The translations under genes and the position numbers were made by a program. A stretch of 64,000 nucleotides of DNA from positions 496,001 through 560,000 of the forward strand of contig NZ_UXAV01000042.1 in NCBI RefSeq assembly GCF_900609045.1, given 5' to 3'. Source of the stretch: Filibacter tadaridae (GTDB lineage: Bacteria > Bacillota > Bacilli > Bacillales_A > Planococcaceae). The notes beneath the pieces were generated by a model that saw only the letters and a program-made list of their open reading frames with translations, made no database searches and had not been told where the DNA came from. Shown here one piece after another: positions 51,605 through 60,350 of this stretch (its first letter is position 1; each line of letters begins with the position of its first letter).

Positions 51605-52825
51605 TTGGAAGCGACAGGAATCATCGTTGAATACAACCCATTCCACAACGGCCATCAACACCACGCTACTTCCGCCAAAAAGTTGACGGATGCAGATGTT
51701 ATCATCGCTGTGATGAGCGGCAATTTCCTACAAAGAGGAGAACCTGCTTTTGTTGATAAATGGGCACGAACAAAAATGGCGTTAGCAAGCGGCGTCGATA
51801 TCGTTATCGAGCTGCCTTACACCTTTGCAACGGCCCACGCTCCCTTGTTTGCCACCGGGGCGATACAATTATTGGATGCTATCCAGTGCAAAGCTTTCTG
51901 TTTTGGCAGTGAAGATGGAACAATTGAGCCGTTCACGAAAAGTATTCAAATCATCCAACAAGCGGGCGAATCCTATGACTTCGCCATTAAGGAAGCGGTC
52001 AGCAAAGGGCTTAGCTATCCGAAGGCATTAAACGAAGCGTATAAAGATGCATTAAACAGAACGACGGAACCTGACCTAGCTGCGGATTTATCCAAACCGA
52101 ATAATATTCTTGGCTTTCACTATATGGATGCGTCAAATGCAATCCAGTCAGAAATGAAGGCATTTACAATACCACGCATAGTGGCTGATTATCATGATGA
52201 AGCCATTGTAGGAAATCAAATTGCAAGTGCAACAGGCATACGAAAATCTTTTTTCGAATCCGATACACTTGGCACTGTCGAAGGTTTCATTCCCGAAAAA
52301 ACACGTGACGTACTTATTGAGTGGCGTAAGCAAAGACAAAACTTCGGTAGCTGGTCACACTTTTATCCCCTTCTACGTTTCACGATTTTACGTGAAGGGC
52401 CAGAACGATTAAGACTGATTGCGGATGTAAAAGAAGGTATTGAAAACTTGCTTGTCCGTGCTGCCGCAAACAACGATACTTTCGCTGGTTTCATGAGCGA
52501 TGTAAAATCCAAGAGGTATACGTGGACACGAATCCAACGCATGCTTACTCATATATTCACAGGGTTCACATACGATATGCGTAGTAGTATCGGAGGAACT
52601 CCCGCTTACTTGCGGCTCCTCGGAATGACAGAAATAGGAAAGCTTTATTTGAATGAAAACAAAAAAAGGCTAAAACTGCCTTTACTAAGTAAGGCAGCCG
52701 CCTTTTCAAATCCGTCCTTACAGATGGATATTCACGCTTCTGACATGTATGCACTCGGCCTTGGATATGACACAAACTGTTCACAGATTGGAAACGATTA
52801 TAAGATTCCACCGATAATCATGTGA
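51605..52825 (+). CDS. tmcAL: tRNA(Met) cytidine acetate ligase TmcAL
   Basis: Forms N4-acetylcytidine at the wobble base of elongator tRNA-Met from acetate and ATP. 406 aa from the TTG at 51605, nine bases after AAGGAG; the upstream GTG (51596) abuts the Shine-Dalgarno. The nucleotidyltransferase motif is VEYNPFHNGH, followed by VMSGNFLQRGEPA. Formerly ylbM. It converges with ylbL, with two bases between stop codons. Confidence 0.94.
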   Translation: MEATGIIVEYNPFHNGHQHHATSAKKLTDADVIIAVMSGNFLQRGEPAFVDKWARTKMALASGVDIVIELPYTFATAHAPLFATGAIQLLDAIQCKAFCFGSEDGTIEPFTKSIQIIQQAGESYDFAIKEAVSKGLSYPKALNEAYKDALNRTTEPDLAADLSKPNNILGFHYMDASNAIQSEMKAFTIPRIVADYHDEAIVGNQIASATGIRKSFFESDTLGTVEGFIPEKTRDVLIEWRKQRQNFGSWSHFYPLLRFTILREGPERLRLIADVKEGIENLLVRAAANNDTFAGFMSDVKSKRYTWTRIQRMLTHIFTGFTYDMRSSIGGTPAYLRLLGMTEIGKLYLNENKKRLKLPLLSKAAAFSNPSLQMDIHASDMYALGLGYDTNCSQIGNDYKIPPIIM

Positions 52826-52827
52826 AT

Positions 52828-53874
52828 TTATTTCGGAGAAAGCGTTTTTAGATAATCTAGTGCATCATCCACTGTTTTCACTGGCACGATTTTCATTTTC
52901 GTGCCAATCTCTTTTGCCGTCTTAACGGCTTCTTCGTAATTTGTCATAATGCCAGGATTAGCCACTCTGACTTCGTCGGGCATTTCATCATCCGGCGCGA
53001 AAAAGATTTCTATATCTTGACGGTCTGCAGCAACTATTTTGAAATCGATTCCGCCAATACGACCGACTGTACCGTCTTCCAACATTTCACCCGTGCCCGC
53101 GATTTTATAGCCTTTCGTCATATCTTGCTCAAGTAACTGATCCATAATTTCCAATGTAAACATTAATCCAGCCGAGGGCCCGCCTATATTATCTATGTGA
53201 ATGTCTACTTTAGGGTCTGTCTTCACAATGTGGTCTTCTTGAAATCGAACACCTAATCCTACACGCCCATCACTTTTCGGTATCTCTTTCAGTTCAATTG
53301 TGACATCCATTTTTTTCTCATTTCGTTCGATTGTCAATTGAGCTTTATCGGCTAACTTTTTCTCATCGATTCGTGTAAAGAACTGACCCGATTCCAAAAG
53401 AGCTTCACCGTCAATGGCCTGAATCTTATCCCCAACTTCCAAAATACCATCTGCAGCTCCACCTTTAAGTACATTCATAACGAAGACACCTTCGTATGTG
53501 ATGTCAACAGGCAAACCTGCTTTCTTAAATGCTTGAGTAATCGCGTTAAACTGTGACCCCGACATAAGTCTTTTTTGACGCACATTATATTCCTTATCAC
53601 TTTCTCCAGATCTTCTCACCTTTTCGACAGGCAGTACCTCTTGGTATTTTGAGAACTTCGAAGCCAGATAAGTAAACGGTGTCGCTTCCGCGATGGATAC
53701 AGTCATCAAGCTAAACGAACCAGTATCATCTTCATCTCCATCCGCCACTTCGACTAATGGCGCTAATTCATACGCACCACCTGGTTTGGAAATATAAGTT
53801 TCCAGCGGGTAAATAAACAAAATAGCAATGATAACGAGTAGCAACCCAATTAAACCTAACTTTTTCTTACTCAT
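52828..53874 (-). CDS. ylbL: YlbL, PDZ and Lon-like (S16) serine protease
   Basis: 348 aa membrane-anchored protease: one N-terminal helix (LGLIGLLLVIIAILFIY), a PDZ domain (about 120-200; VFVMNVLKGGAADGILEVGD) and a Lon-type catalytic domain with Ser in GGPSAGLMF and Lys in GGIDFKIVAA. The B. subtilis homologue helps regulate cell division after DNA damage. The ATG at 53874 has GGAGGTG upstream. Confidence 0.93.
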   Translation of the reverse strand: MSKKKLGLIGLLLVIIAILFIYPLETYISKPGGAYELAPLVEVADGDEDDTGSFSLMTVSIAEATPFTYLASKFSKYQEVLPVEKVRRSGESDKEYNVRQKRLMSGSQFNAITQAFKKAGLPVDITYEGVFVMNVLKGGAADGILEVGDKIQAIDGEALLESGQFFTRIDEKKLADKAQLTIERNEKKMDVTIELKEIPKSDGRVGLGVRFQEDHIVKTDPKVDIHIDNIGGPSAGLMFTLEIMDQLLEQDMTKGYKIAGTGEMLEDGTVGRIGGIDFKIVAADRQDIEIFFAPDDEMPDEVRVANPGIMTNYEEAVKTAKEIGTKMKIVPVKTVDDALDYLKTLSPK

Positions 53875-54007
53875 AGTAATTCCCACCTCCGTTAATAGCC
53901 TGTACTGCTAATACATATAGATAAGTGTAGCATTCGAAAAAATGGCTGACAAAGGATTTTCTTCGTTTTTATTTCCCCTTTGCCTACATATGAAAGGAGC
54001 GAAGTGC

Positions 54008-54040
54008 ATGATTCTCATGAATTGGGTGTGCACGACTTGA
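54008..54040 (+). CDS. Possible 10-codon leader peptide before ylbJ
   Basis: ATG at 54008 has AAAGGAG upstream at ideal spacing, encodes MILMNWVCTT and stops 4 bases before the ylbJ ATG, which itself lacks a Shine-Dalgarno. This arrangement would couple ylbJ translation to the short frame. A frameshifted longer ylbJ start is the alternative. Confidence 0.45.
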   Translation: MILMNWVCTT

Positions 54041-54044
54041 TTAT

Positions 54045-54932
54045 ATGATAAATATCGCCGTTATTTGGGGACTCATCATTCTTTTCATCATGCAACCTGG
54101 TATTGCACATGACGGGGCAGAAGCAGGAGCAAAGTTGTTCGTCCACGCCCTACTGCCTTATTTACTCCCCTATATCATTTTGACCCAGTGGCTATTAAAA
54201 CTGCCAAGTACAACAAAAGAAATACCGAAGTGGAGGCGGTTCTTAAAAGCATATATTCTAGGCTCTTTTGGCGGTTTTCCAGTTGGAGCTGTAACAGTAT
54301 CGGAAATGGTAAAAAACGAGGAATTGTCAAGGAAACAAGGTAGTATACTTCTCGCTGCATGCCATGCTCCCGGACCAATGTTCGTCATCGGGTTTGTCGG
54401 TACGGAACTGTTCGGGGATGTCGGTTCAGGTTACAAATTACTAGCAGCAATTCATATCGTAAACGTCTTGTTCTTTTTGATAGCGCTACGATTCCTTCCA
54501 ACCGATTCTGAAATCGCGAGCCCAATCTCCAAACCATTACAAAAGAAAAACGGGATGCCCTTTTTGGAAGCGATTAAAGAGAGCTCCACGGTCATCATTC
54601 TTGTCGCGACAACAGTCATCTTTTTTTCATCGCTCGGTATGGTGTTGACTTCGGTTCTCTCTAACGCATTTACGGTTGATCTAGGAATTGTAAAAACCAT
54701 GGTCCTGTCCATATTTGAAATGACTTCGGGTGTCCAATCGGCGACTGATCATTTTTACGGGCAAGCATTTTTCCCGTTTCTTATCGCTGCTATTCTTTCG
54801 ATGAACGGGTTAAGTATTCATATGCAAGTTGTCGTCATAGCAAAAACTGCGAACATTTCAATGGCGCCCTATGTATTCGGTCGTATTTGGAGTATTCTGC
54901 TCGTTCCACTCGTGTTTTATGCAATTTATTGA
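54045..54932 (+). CDS. ylbJ: Sporulation integral membrane protein YlbJ
   Basis: 295 aa with about seven to eight hydrophobic segments; the family is needed for spore cortex formation in B. subtilis, where it is expressed in the mother cell. The GSFGGFPVGAVTVSEM and ACHAPGPMFVIGFVG motifs match the family repeat-like halves. It is about 100 residues shorter than the B. subtilis protein. Start is the only ATG after an in-frame stop. Confidence 0.85.
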   Translation: MINIAVIWGLIILFIMQPGIAHDGAEAGAKLFVHALLPYLLPYIILTQWLLKLPSTTKEIPKWRRFLKAYILGSFGGFPVGAVTVSEMVKNEELSRKQGSILLAACHAPGPMFVIGFVGTELFGDVGSGYKLLAAIHIVNVLFFLIALRFLPTDSEIASPISKPLQKKNGMPFLEAIKESSTVIILVATTVIFFSSLGMVLTSVLSNAFTVDLGIVKTMVLSIFEMTSGVQSATDHFYGQAFFPFLIAAILSMNGLSIHMQVVVIAKTANISMAPYVFGRIWSILLVPLVFYAIY

Positions 54933-54959
54933 GCAATCGTACCTAAGCCTAAATCAATC

Positions 54960-55147
54960 GCGCCTCGGCGTGATTGCGTCCAGATTTTGAATTGAGCTTG
55001 CTCAATTAACTCCTTTCAAAATCTGTGACATCCGCCGGAGGCTTTAACTTGATTCAGCAGGCGTTTGAACCCCCACTGAATTGAATGCATATCTAGCATT
55101 CATCCCGCCACTTATGGTAGTGGGGGACTTCTGCTTAATTAAGTTAA
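54960..55147. repeat. Intergenic repeat, family A, copy 2
   Basis: Begins GCGCCTCGGCGTGATTGCGT, contains AACCCCCACTGAATTGAATG and CATCCCGCCACTTATG, and ends AATTAAGTTAA, in the same order as at 25489-25707; the middle part differs. It fills most of the ylbJ-coaD gap. Confidence 0.85.
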
Positions 55148-55150
55148 ACC

Positions 55151-55188
55151 AAAAATGGTTATGATGAAATCGATTTCATCATAACCAT
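55151..55188 (-). terminator. Terminator after coaD
   Basis: Perfect 34-base palindrome (55155-55188) with no unpaired centre, followed by TTTTT on the minus strand, 11 bases from the coaD stop. Confidence 0.9.
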
Positions 55189-55199
55189 AGGTGAATCTA

Positions 55200-56241
<1,042 letters not shown>

Positions 56242-56244
56242 GTA

Positions 56245-57681
56245 TCAGCCCCCCTTTTTAAATGATGTCTTCGATATGATTGTAATGGAATCGGCTGATT
56301 TTTCAATACTCAAGAGAAAAAAACGTATGAACGCATTTTCTTCAAAATAGTAATCCCCTTCCAACGCTTTAAAGGGAGTGGATGAAAGATCATACCGCTG
56401 TTCGTTATATACATAAAAAAGTTCCTTCATAGGAAATCTGAATTTCCGAACTTCGTTTTCGATATAGAGTGACTGTTTGTTTGAGGTAACCTTATAGCCC
56501 ATTGAACTTAAAATCTCTCTGGCTGGATACCATTCTTTCCCATCTTTCAAGACGACCCCGATTTCAGGTTTCACTGAGGAGTCAACCTTTACTTTTCTTG
56601 GGTCTTCAATAAGAAATGGATGAAGTGGTTGTCGACTGCCTTCACCATTTCTGGCAAAAAATTCAGTTTTATATCCTGTAACTACTCCAATCATTTTGTC
56701 AAGTGTCTTTGCGTTAAGCTTGTTTCCTGATTGGACTACTAATTGTCTGCGAAGTTTTTCAAGTTCGTTTGTCGAAAGCGATTCTGTAAGCATCGAATAT
56801 GCTTTTCGGGATCTTTTTGAACCTGTTGCCTTTTGAATCAGTATTGCAGCCGTCACTTCGGCAGTCAAGTCTTCTTTATTAGATATTGAAAAGCGTGAAT
56901 GTATCGCATTCGATAAAAGTGAATCCGATAAATCGGCAATATCTGTATGATTGACAACGCTGAATCTTGTTGCTTCCAAAGCCGGCTTGTTAGCATCGAT
57001 GACGACTGTCGAATGCTTAGCTTTTATCTCTTTAAGCGCCGCATCGGCTTCTTTCAACAAAGCTAACCCTTTTTCGGCGCTATAGACGGTTAATCTGTCC
57101 CCGTCATAAAGTATTGGCAAATCATCCTTTTGCCAGTATAAGTCCTTCACCTCTCCTGCACCGCGAAACAATGAATAATCGATGTGTTCCATTTTTTTGT
57201 GTCCCACTCGTTTTAATCCATTCACCCATAATCCGCCATTCTTGGTTTCATCCGTTAAGTGAAAAAGTGTCGACACCGCTGAAGCATCACGCAACGCAAC
57301 AAATGATTCTTTGAAGAGCCTTGTCTTTAGCATTGGACGGTCCTTCGGTATTTCATAGGAAATGGATTGCTGATTATTTTCACCTTCGACAAATGCTGTT
57401 GCACTTTCATCCAATCGAGAGCATGATGGCGCCTCTTCTGTATAGCAAGAATGGCTGATACTCGTTGCCGGCCAAACAATTTCGTGCCGACCAGATGGCA
57501 ATTCACTAAAATGATGGCGGATATACAGTGCGTCCTCTCGATTTATTACTTCAATTTCCTGCGTATAGGTTGCAACAGTATCCTTTTTGGCGACTACATT
57601 TCCTGCTTGATTATAATGCATGTAAAGAAGGAGACTATTGACGACAAGAAGGAGAATGATTGTCCTTACGGTGAATTTCAA
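56245..57681 (-). CDS. Unrecognised membrane-anchored extracytoplasmic protein
   Basis: 478 aa from the TTG at 57681 (eight bases after GAGG); a GTG at 57690 is possible. One N-terminal membrane helix (TIILLLVVNSLLLYM), then a soluble domain of about 340 residues that I do not recognise, with two Cys close together (CYTEEAPSC). The last 100 residues resemble copper-amine-oxidase-type stalk repeats (KEWYPAREILSSMGYKVTS...). It sits 3 bases before rsmD and has no counterpart at this point in B. subtilis. Function unknown; an envelope or sporulation role is only a guess. Confidence 0.8.
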   Translation of the reverse strand: MKFTVRTIILLLVVNSLLLYMHYNQAGNVVAKKDTVATYTQEIEVINREDALYIRHHFSELPSGRHEIVWPATSISHSCYTEEAPSCSRLDESATAFVEGENNQQSISYEIPKDRPMLKTRLFKESFVALRDASAVSTLFHLTDETKNGGLWVNGLKRVGHKKMEHIDYSLFRGAGEVKDLYWQKDDLPILYDGDRLTVYSAEKGLALLKEADAALKEIKAKHSTVVIDANKPALEATRFSVVNHTDIADLSDSLLSNAIHSRFSISNKEDLTAEVTAAILIQKATGSKRSRKAYSMLTESLSTNELEKLRRQLVVQSGNKLNAKTLDKMIGVVTGYKTEFFARNGEGSRQPLHPFLIEDPRKVKVDSSVKPEIGVVLKDGKEWYPAREILSSMGYKVTSNKQSLYIENEVRKFRFPMKELFYVYNEQRYDLSSTPFKALEGDYYFEENAFIRFFLLSIEKSADSITIISKTSFKKGG

Positions 57682-57730
57682 GTATGACACCTCGCAACAC
57701 GTTTTGATAAATGCACTGATGCTTTCAAAG

Positions 57731-57739
57731 TGGTATGAT
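57731..57739 (+). promoter_or_regulatory. Extended -10 for the next plus-strand gene
   Basis: TGGTATGAT, an extended -10 element; its position over the first possible ATG (57735) supports use of the GTG at 57765 as start. Confidence 0.5.
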
Positions 57740-57764
57740 GATTCGAGAAAGGTTGGGATATAAA

Positions 57765-58157
57765 GTGTTACATCAACGATTTATAGAACTCGGTGAAGGT
57801 TATGGCGACGTTTACGAACTGATTGAACTCATCAATACGAATAAGGACCGCTTGCTACGAACGATAATTCTTTCTACTAGCACCCCTACCGGCGAAGCAC
57901 TTTCCTTTGCCGCTGCATTCAAACCGGCAGGTGAAAGTAATTTCATGCCGATTTATATTTGTAGGGAAGGTATTCAACAAAAAGGCGAAGAAAAACCGAA
58001 ACGCCGCTTACTATTCGAAGAAAAAGCCGAGCAAGCAGGTGTTACGCCTGTATATATCAAGACGAAACATTCTTCTGAATTTGCAGCGCCCATTCTATTT
58101 TATCAGTACATAATTGGAGTTTTACGTTTGAATAACCTATTACCGTCTTTATACTAA
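57765..58157 (+). CDS. Small conserved Bacillales protein (DUF7147-like)
   Basis: 130 aa starting MLHQRFIELGEGYGDVYELI from GTG at 57765. Members of this family are often labelled methylthioribose kinase, which the length and lack of kinase motifs do not support. Function unknown. It converges on ylbG with two bases between stops. Confidence 0.75.
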   Translation: MLHQRFIELGEGYGDVYELIELINTNKDRLLRTIILSTSTPTGEALSFAAAFKPAGESNFMPIYICREGIQQKGEEKPKRRLLFEEKAEQAGVTPVYIKTKHSSEFAAPILFYQYIIGVLRLNNLLPSLY

Positions 58158-58159
58158 TA

Positions 58160-58432
58160 CTAAAGACCTGTTTTATAATCATATTCTTTTGCCTTATCAG
58201 GTTTTGCATTTTCATATTCCGTTTTAACGAAAGGCCGGTAGGAAGGTAACACTTTTTTAACAGAAGGCAACCGTTCTATTTTACTCATAACAGTCTCAAC
58301 ATCCTCCTGGTTGCAATAAAGGATGACATATTTCATTTTTCTTGATATATAATGAACGTGACCGTATTTACGAAATGACTTTGCTTGTTTTAAATGGTGT
58401 AGATAAACGATAATCCCTTGTCGATCGACCAT
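58160..58432 (-). CDS. ylbG: YlbG, UPF0298 family protein
   Basis: 90 aa from [19 protein letters not shown], with AGAGGGG upstream; the frame to 58564 extends into a repeat. Conserved small Bacillales protein of unknown function, in its usual place near rsmD. Confidence 0.92.
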   Translation of the reverse strand: MVDRQGIIVYLHHLKQAKSFRKYGHVHYISRKMKYVILYCNQEDVETVMSKIERLPSVKKVLPSYRPFVKTEYENAKPDKAKEYDYKTGL

Positions 58433-58491
58433 GTATTTCCCCTCTTTTCCTACCACATACAATACCATAGGAATGAAATAAGCTGCAACCA

Positions 58492-58655
58492 AAGAAAAGC
58501 GAAAGCGCCTGGGTAGGGGCGACAGGCATAAGACAGCGCGGAAATGTGGCGCACTTTGCCACATAGCCGTGATGGGTTATGACCCGAGCCCCTAGGCGCT
58601 TGAGCTAGACAACAAAGAAAAGCGAAAGCGTCTGGTCAGGGGCGACAGGCATAAT
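58492..58655. repeat. Intergenic repeat, family C, two tandem units
   Basis: Each unit opens AAGAAAAGCGAAAGCG and continues CTGG...AGGGGCGACAGGCATAA. The complete first unit (58492-58612) ends GGCGCTTGAGCTAGACAA, and its ends can pair (AAGCGCCT 58503-58510 with AGGCGCTT 58594-58601). The second (58615-58655) is partial. The 328-base gap between ylbG and the next gene otherwise holds only a promoter. Confidence 0.88.
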
Positions 58656-58695
58656 CCAACTTGAGTAACTTATACTTTCTTATCTTCTAACATAG

Positions 58696-58724
58696 CTGAC
58701 AGCACCACTCTTTTATCCTATAAT
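58696..58724 (+). promoter_or_regulatory. Sigma-A promoter for the GDPD-like gene
   Basis: CTGACA (58696-58701), 17-base spacer, TATAAT (58719-58724), 37 bases before the ATG. Confidence 0.8.
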
Positions 58725-58760
58725 AAGGACAGCAAATGTAATTCATAAGGAGGGTCTTAG

Positions 58761-59672
58761 ATGGGTAAAAAAACAAATATAGCCCTTACAGTTGGTGCAG
58801 CAAGCGTTGTTGCTTGGGCTGCTTCCAAGGCAGTCGTCAAATCGGTACCAAGAGAATACAAGAAAGCGCTTGATTTCGAGAAACCCGTTATACTTGCGCA
58901 TCGTGGTGGTTCTTTAGAAGCTCCTGAAAACACCATGGCGGCTTTTGCAAAAGCTGCTGCACTTGGTGTCCATGGATTTGCCATCGATGTACGTTTGACG
59001 AAAGATGAACAGATTATCGTCTTTCATGATGAATACGCCGATAATACAACAGACATAACAGGAAAAATTGCGGATCTTACATGGAGCGAACTAGAGAAAG
59101 CGGATGCCGCTTATTCATTTACCGATAAAGAAGGTAAGCACTCGTACCGTGGCACAGGAGAAAAAATCCTGTTATTACAAGAGCTCCTTGCACAATTTCC
59201 ACATATGCTCATTAACATTAACTTAAAAGATTCACCGGATACCTATGAAGGAAGTTTAATGTCTTCAAAGCTATGGAGACTTATTGAACAAATCGGTGCG
59301 GAAGAACGGGTCGTTGTAACAAGTACATATGATGAGCAGACAGATAGATTTAATTTGTATGCTCAAAATCGAATTGCAACGGGCGCAGGAAAAGAAGAAG
59401 TGAAAAAAGCTTTCGCGGCTTACACAAGTAAACTTGGACACCTTTATAATCCAAGTGTTGACTTGTTTTTGATACCAATAAAACTTGGTATTTTCCCACT
59501 CGGCGTCGAAGGTTTTATCAATTTCCTAGCCCAGTTGAATGTTCCTATCTACTTTAAAATTGAGGATGACACGGACACATTTATTAAATTACTAAATGCT
59601 GGTGCAGCTGGATTTGTAACAGATCAACCCACTTTAGCAATGGCTATTTTACAGGAAAATACAAATGAATAA
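58761..59672 (+). CDS. GDPD-family protein with altered metal site
   Basis: Glycerophosphodiester phosphodiesterase fold: 303 aa with an N-terminal hydrophobic anchor (IALTVGAASVVAWAA), HRGG...APENT (His47, Glu56) and FHDE (His89). Two Glu residues that normally bind the metal are replaced: the ExD pair reads A74-I-D76, and the NIEIK-type Glu is Asn154 (ININLKD). The general acid/base His residues remain. It may have changed chemistry or be non-catalytic. ATG with AAGGAGGG; single gene between its own promoter and terminator. Confidence 0.85.
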   Translation: MGKKTNIALTVGAASVVAWAASKAVVKSVPREYKKALDFEKPVILAHRGGSLEAPENTMAAFAKAAALGVHGFAIDVRLTKDEQIIVFHDEYADNTTDITGKIADLTWSELEKADAAYSFTDKEGKHSYRGTGEKILLLQELLAQFPHMLININLKDSPDTYEGSLMSSKLWRLIEQIGAEERVVVTSTYDEQTDRFNLYAQNRIATGAGKEEVKKAFAAYTSKLGHLYNPSVDLFLIPIKLGIFPLGVEGFINFLAQLNVPIYFKIEDDTDTFIKLLNAGAAGFVTDQPTLAMAILQENTNE

Positions 59673-59675
59673 CTA

Positions 59676-59727
59676 AAAATGGGTAGCTCTTTCGTCTGAT
59701 TTCCGACATAAGAGCTACCCATTTTAA
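59676..59727 (+). terminator. Terminator after the GDPD-like gene
   Basis: Perfect 16-bp stem (59676-59691 with 59710-59725), 18-base loop, T-rich end. Confidence 0.92.
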
Positions 59728-59728
59728 T

Positions 59729-59796
59729 AAGAAAAGCGAAAGCGCCTGATTAGGGGCGAGCAGGCATAAGACAGACCGGCGCTTGAGCTAGACAAT
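59729..59796. repeat. Intergenic repeat, family C, short unit
   Basis: Opens AAGAAAAGCGAAAGCGCCTG and ends GGCGCTTGAGCTAGACAA, with GAGCAGGCATAAGACAG between; it lies between two terminators of converging genes. Confidence 0.88.
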
Positions 59797-59838
59797 AAAA
59801 AAAGTCTGTTGCACCGGAATAATTCCGATGCAACAGAC
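59797..59838 (-). terminator. Terminator after ylbF
   Basis: Seventeen-base arms with one mismatch (from 59804 to 59838) followed by TTTTTTT on the minus strand, 13 bases after the ylbF stop. Confidence 0.93.
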
Positions 59839-59851
59839 AACAAGTACTCGG

Positions 59852-60295
59852 TTATGCTGAGCAAGAACAGCCGCCGCCCGTACCGCAGCCACTGCCACAT
59901 GACGAACTAGAAAAGAACCCATCTCCAGCAGGTGCTTTAACTGAACCGGATACCGATTCCGCAATAATTAAACTGACTTCATCCAACACTTGTTGGAGGT
60001 CATTTTCAGCAATTCGTAATGCTGCGACCTGTTCATTCAGATCGAGCTCTCTCTTTTGAACTCGAATACTCTTCATTACTATATTGTAATCCGGATGATA
60101 TCTACCGAATCGTTGTACTTCCTCATATCGTTCTTTCATATCTGTAAACTCTTTGATGGACTTTGCCAATTTAGCATCTGAGTATACAGCGTCCTGTGCT
60201 TTGCGATACGCCTCTACTACATCCGATGTAAGCAGCATTTCCGTAAGTTGGTCCGCTTGTTCGATGATATTGATCCATTCATCGGTCATCATCAT
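59852..60295 (-). CDS. ylbF: YlbF / RicF
   Basis: Subunit of the RicA-RicF-RicT complex that promotes RNase Y processing, sporulation and competence. 147 aa, helical core (DVVEAYRKAQDAVYSDAKLA) and a Cys-rich tail CGSGCGTGGGCSCSA able to help bind the complex's Fe-S clusters. ATG at 60295, eight bases from GGAGGG; the frame to 60466 is the end of the MurE gene. It lies 55 bases after that gene and may be co-transcribed. Confidence 0.93.
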   Translation of the reverse strand: MMMTDEWINIIEQADQLTEMLLTSDVVEAYRKAQDAVYSDAKLAKSIKEFTDMKERYEEVQRFGRYHPDYNIVMKSIRVQKRELDLNEQVAALRIAENDLQQVLDEVSLIIAESVSGSVKAPAGDGFFSSSSCGSGCGTGGGCSCSA

Positions 60296-60350
60296 AGATG
60301 CATCCCTCCAATCACTTCTTATCATAACAGATTGGACGATTTTCGTGCAG

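Noticed and set aside
57765-58157. Methylthioribose kinase, a label often given to this family
   Set aside because: At 130 aa it is far too short and has no kinase motifs.
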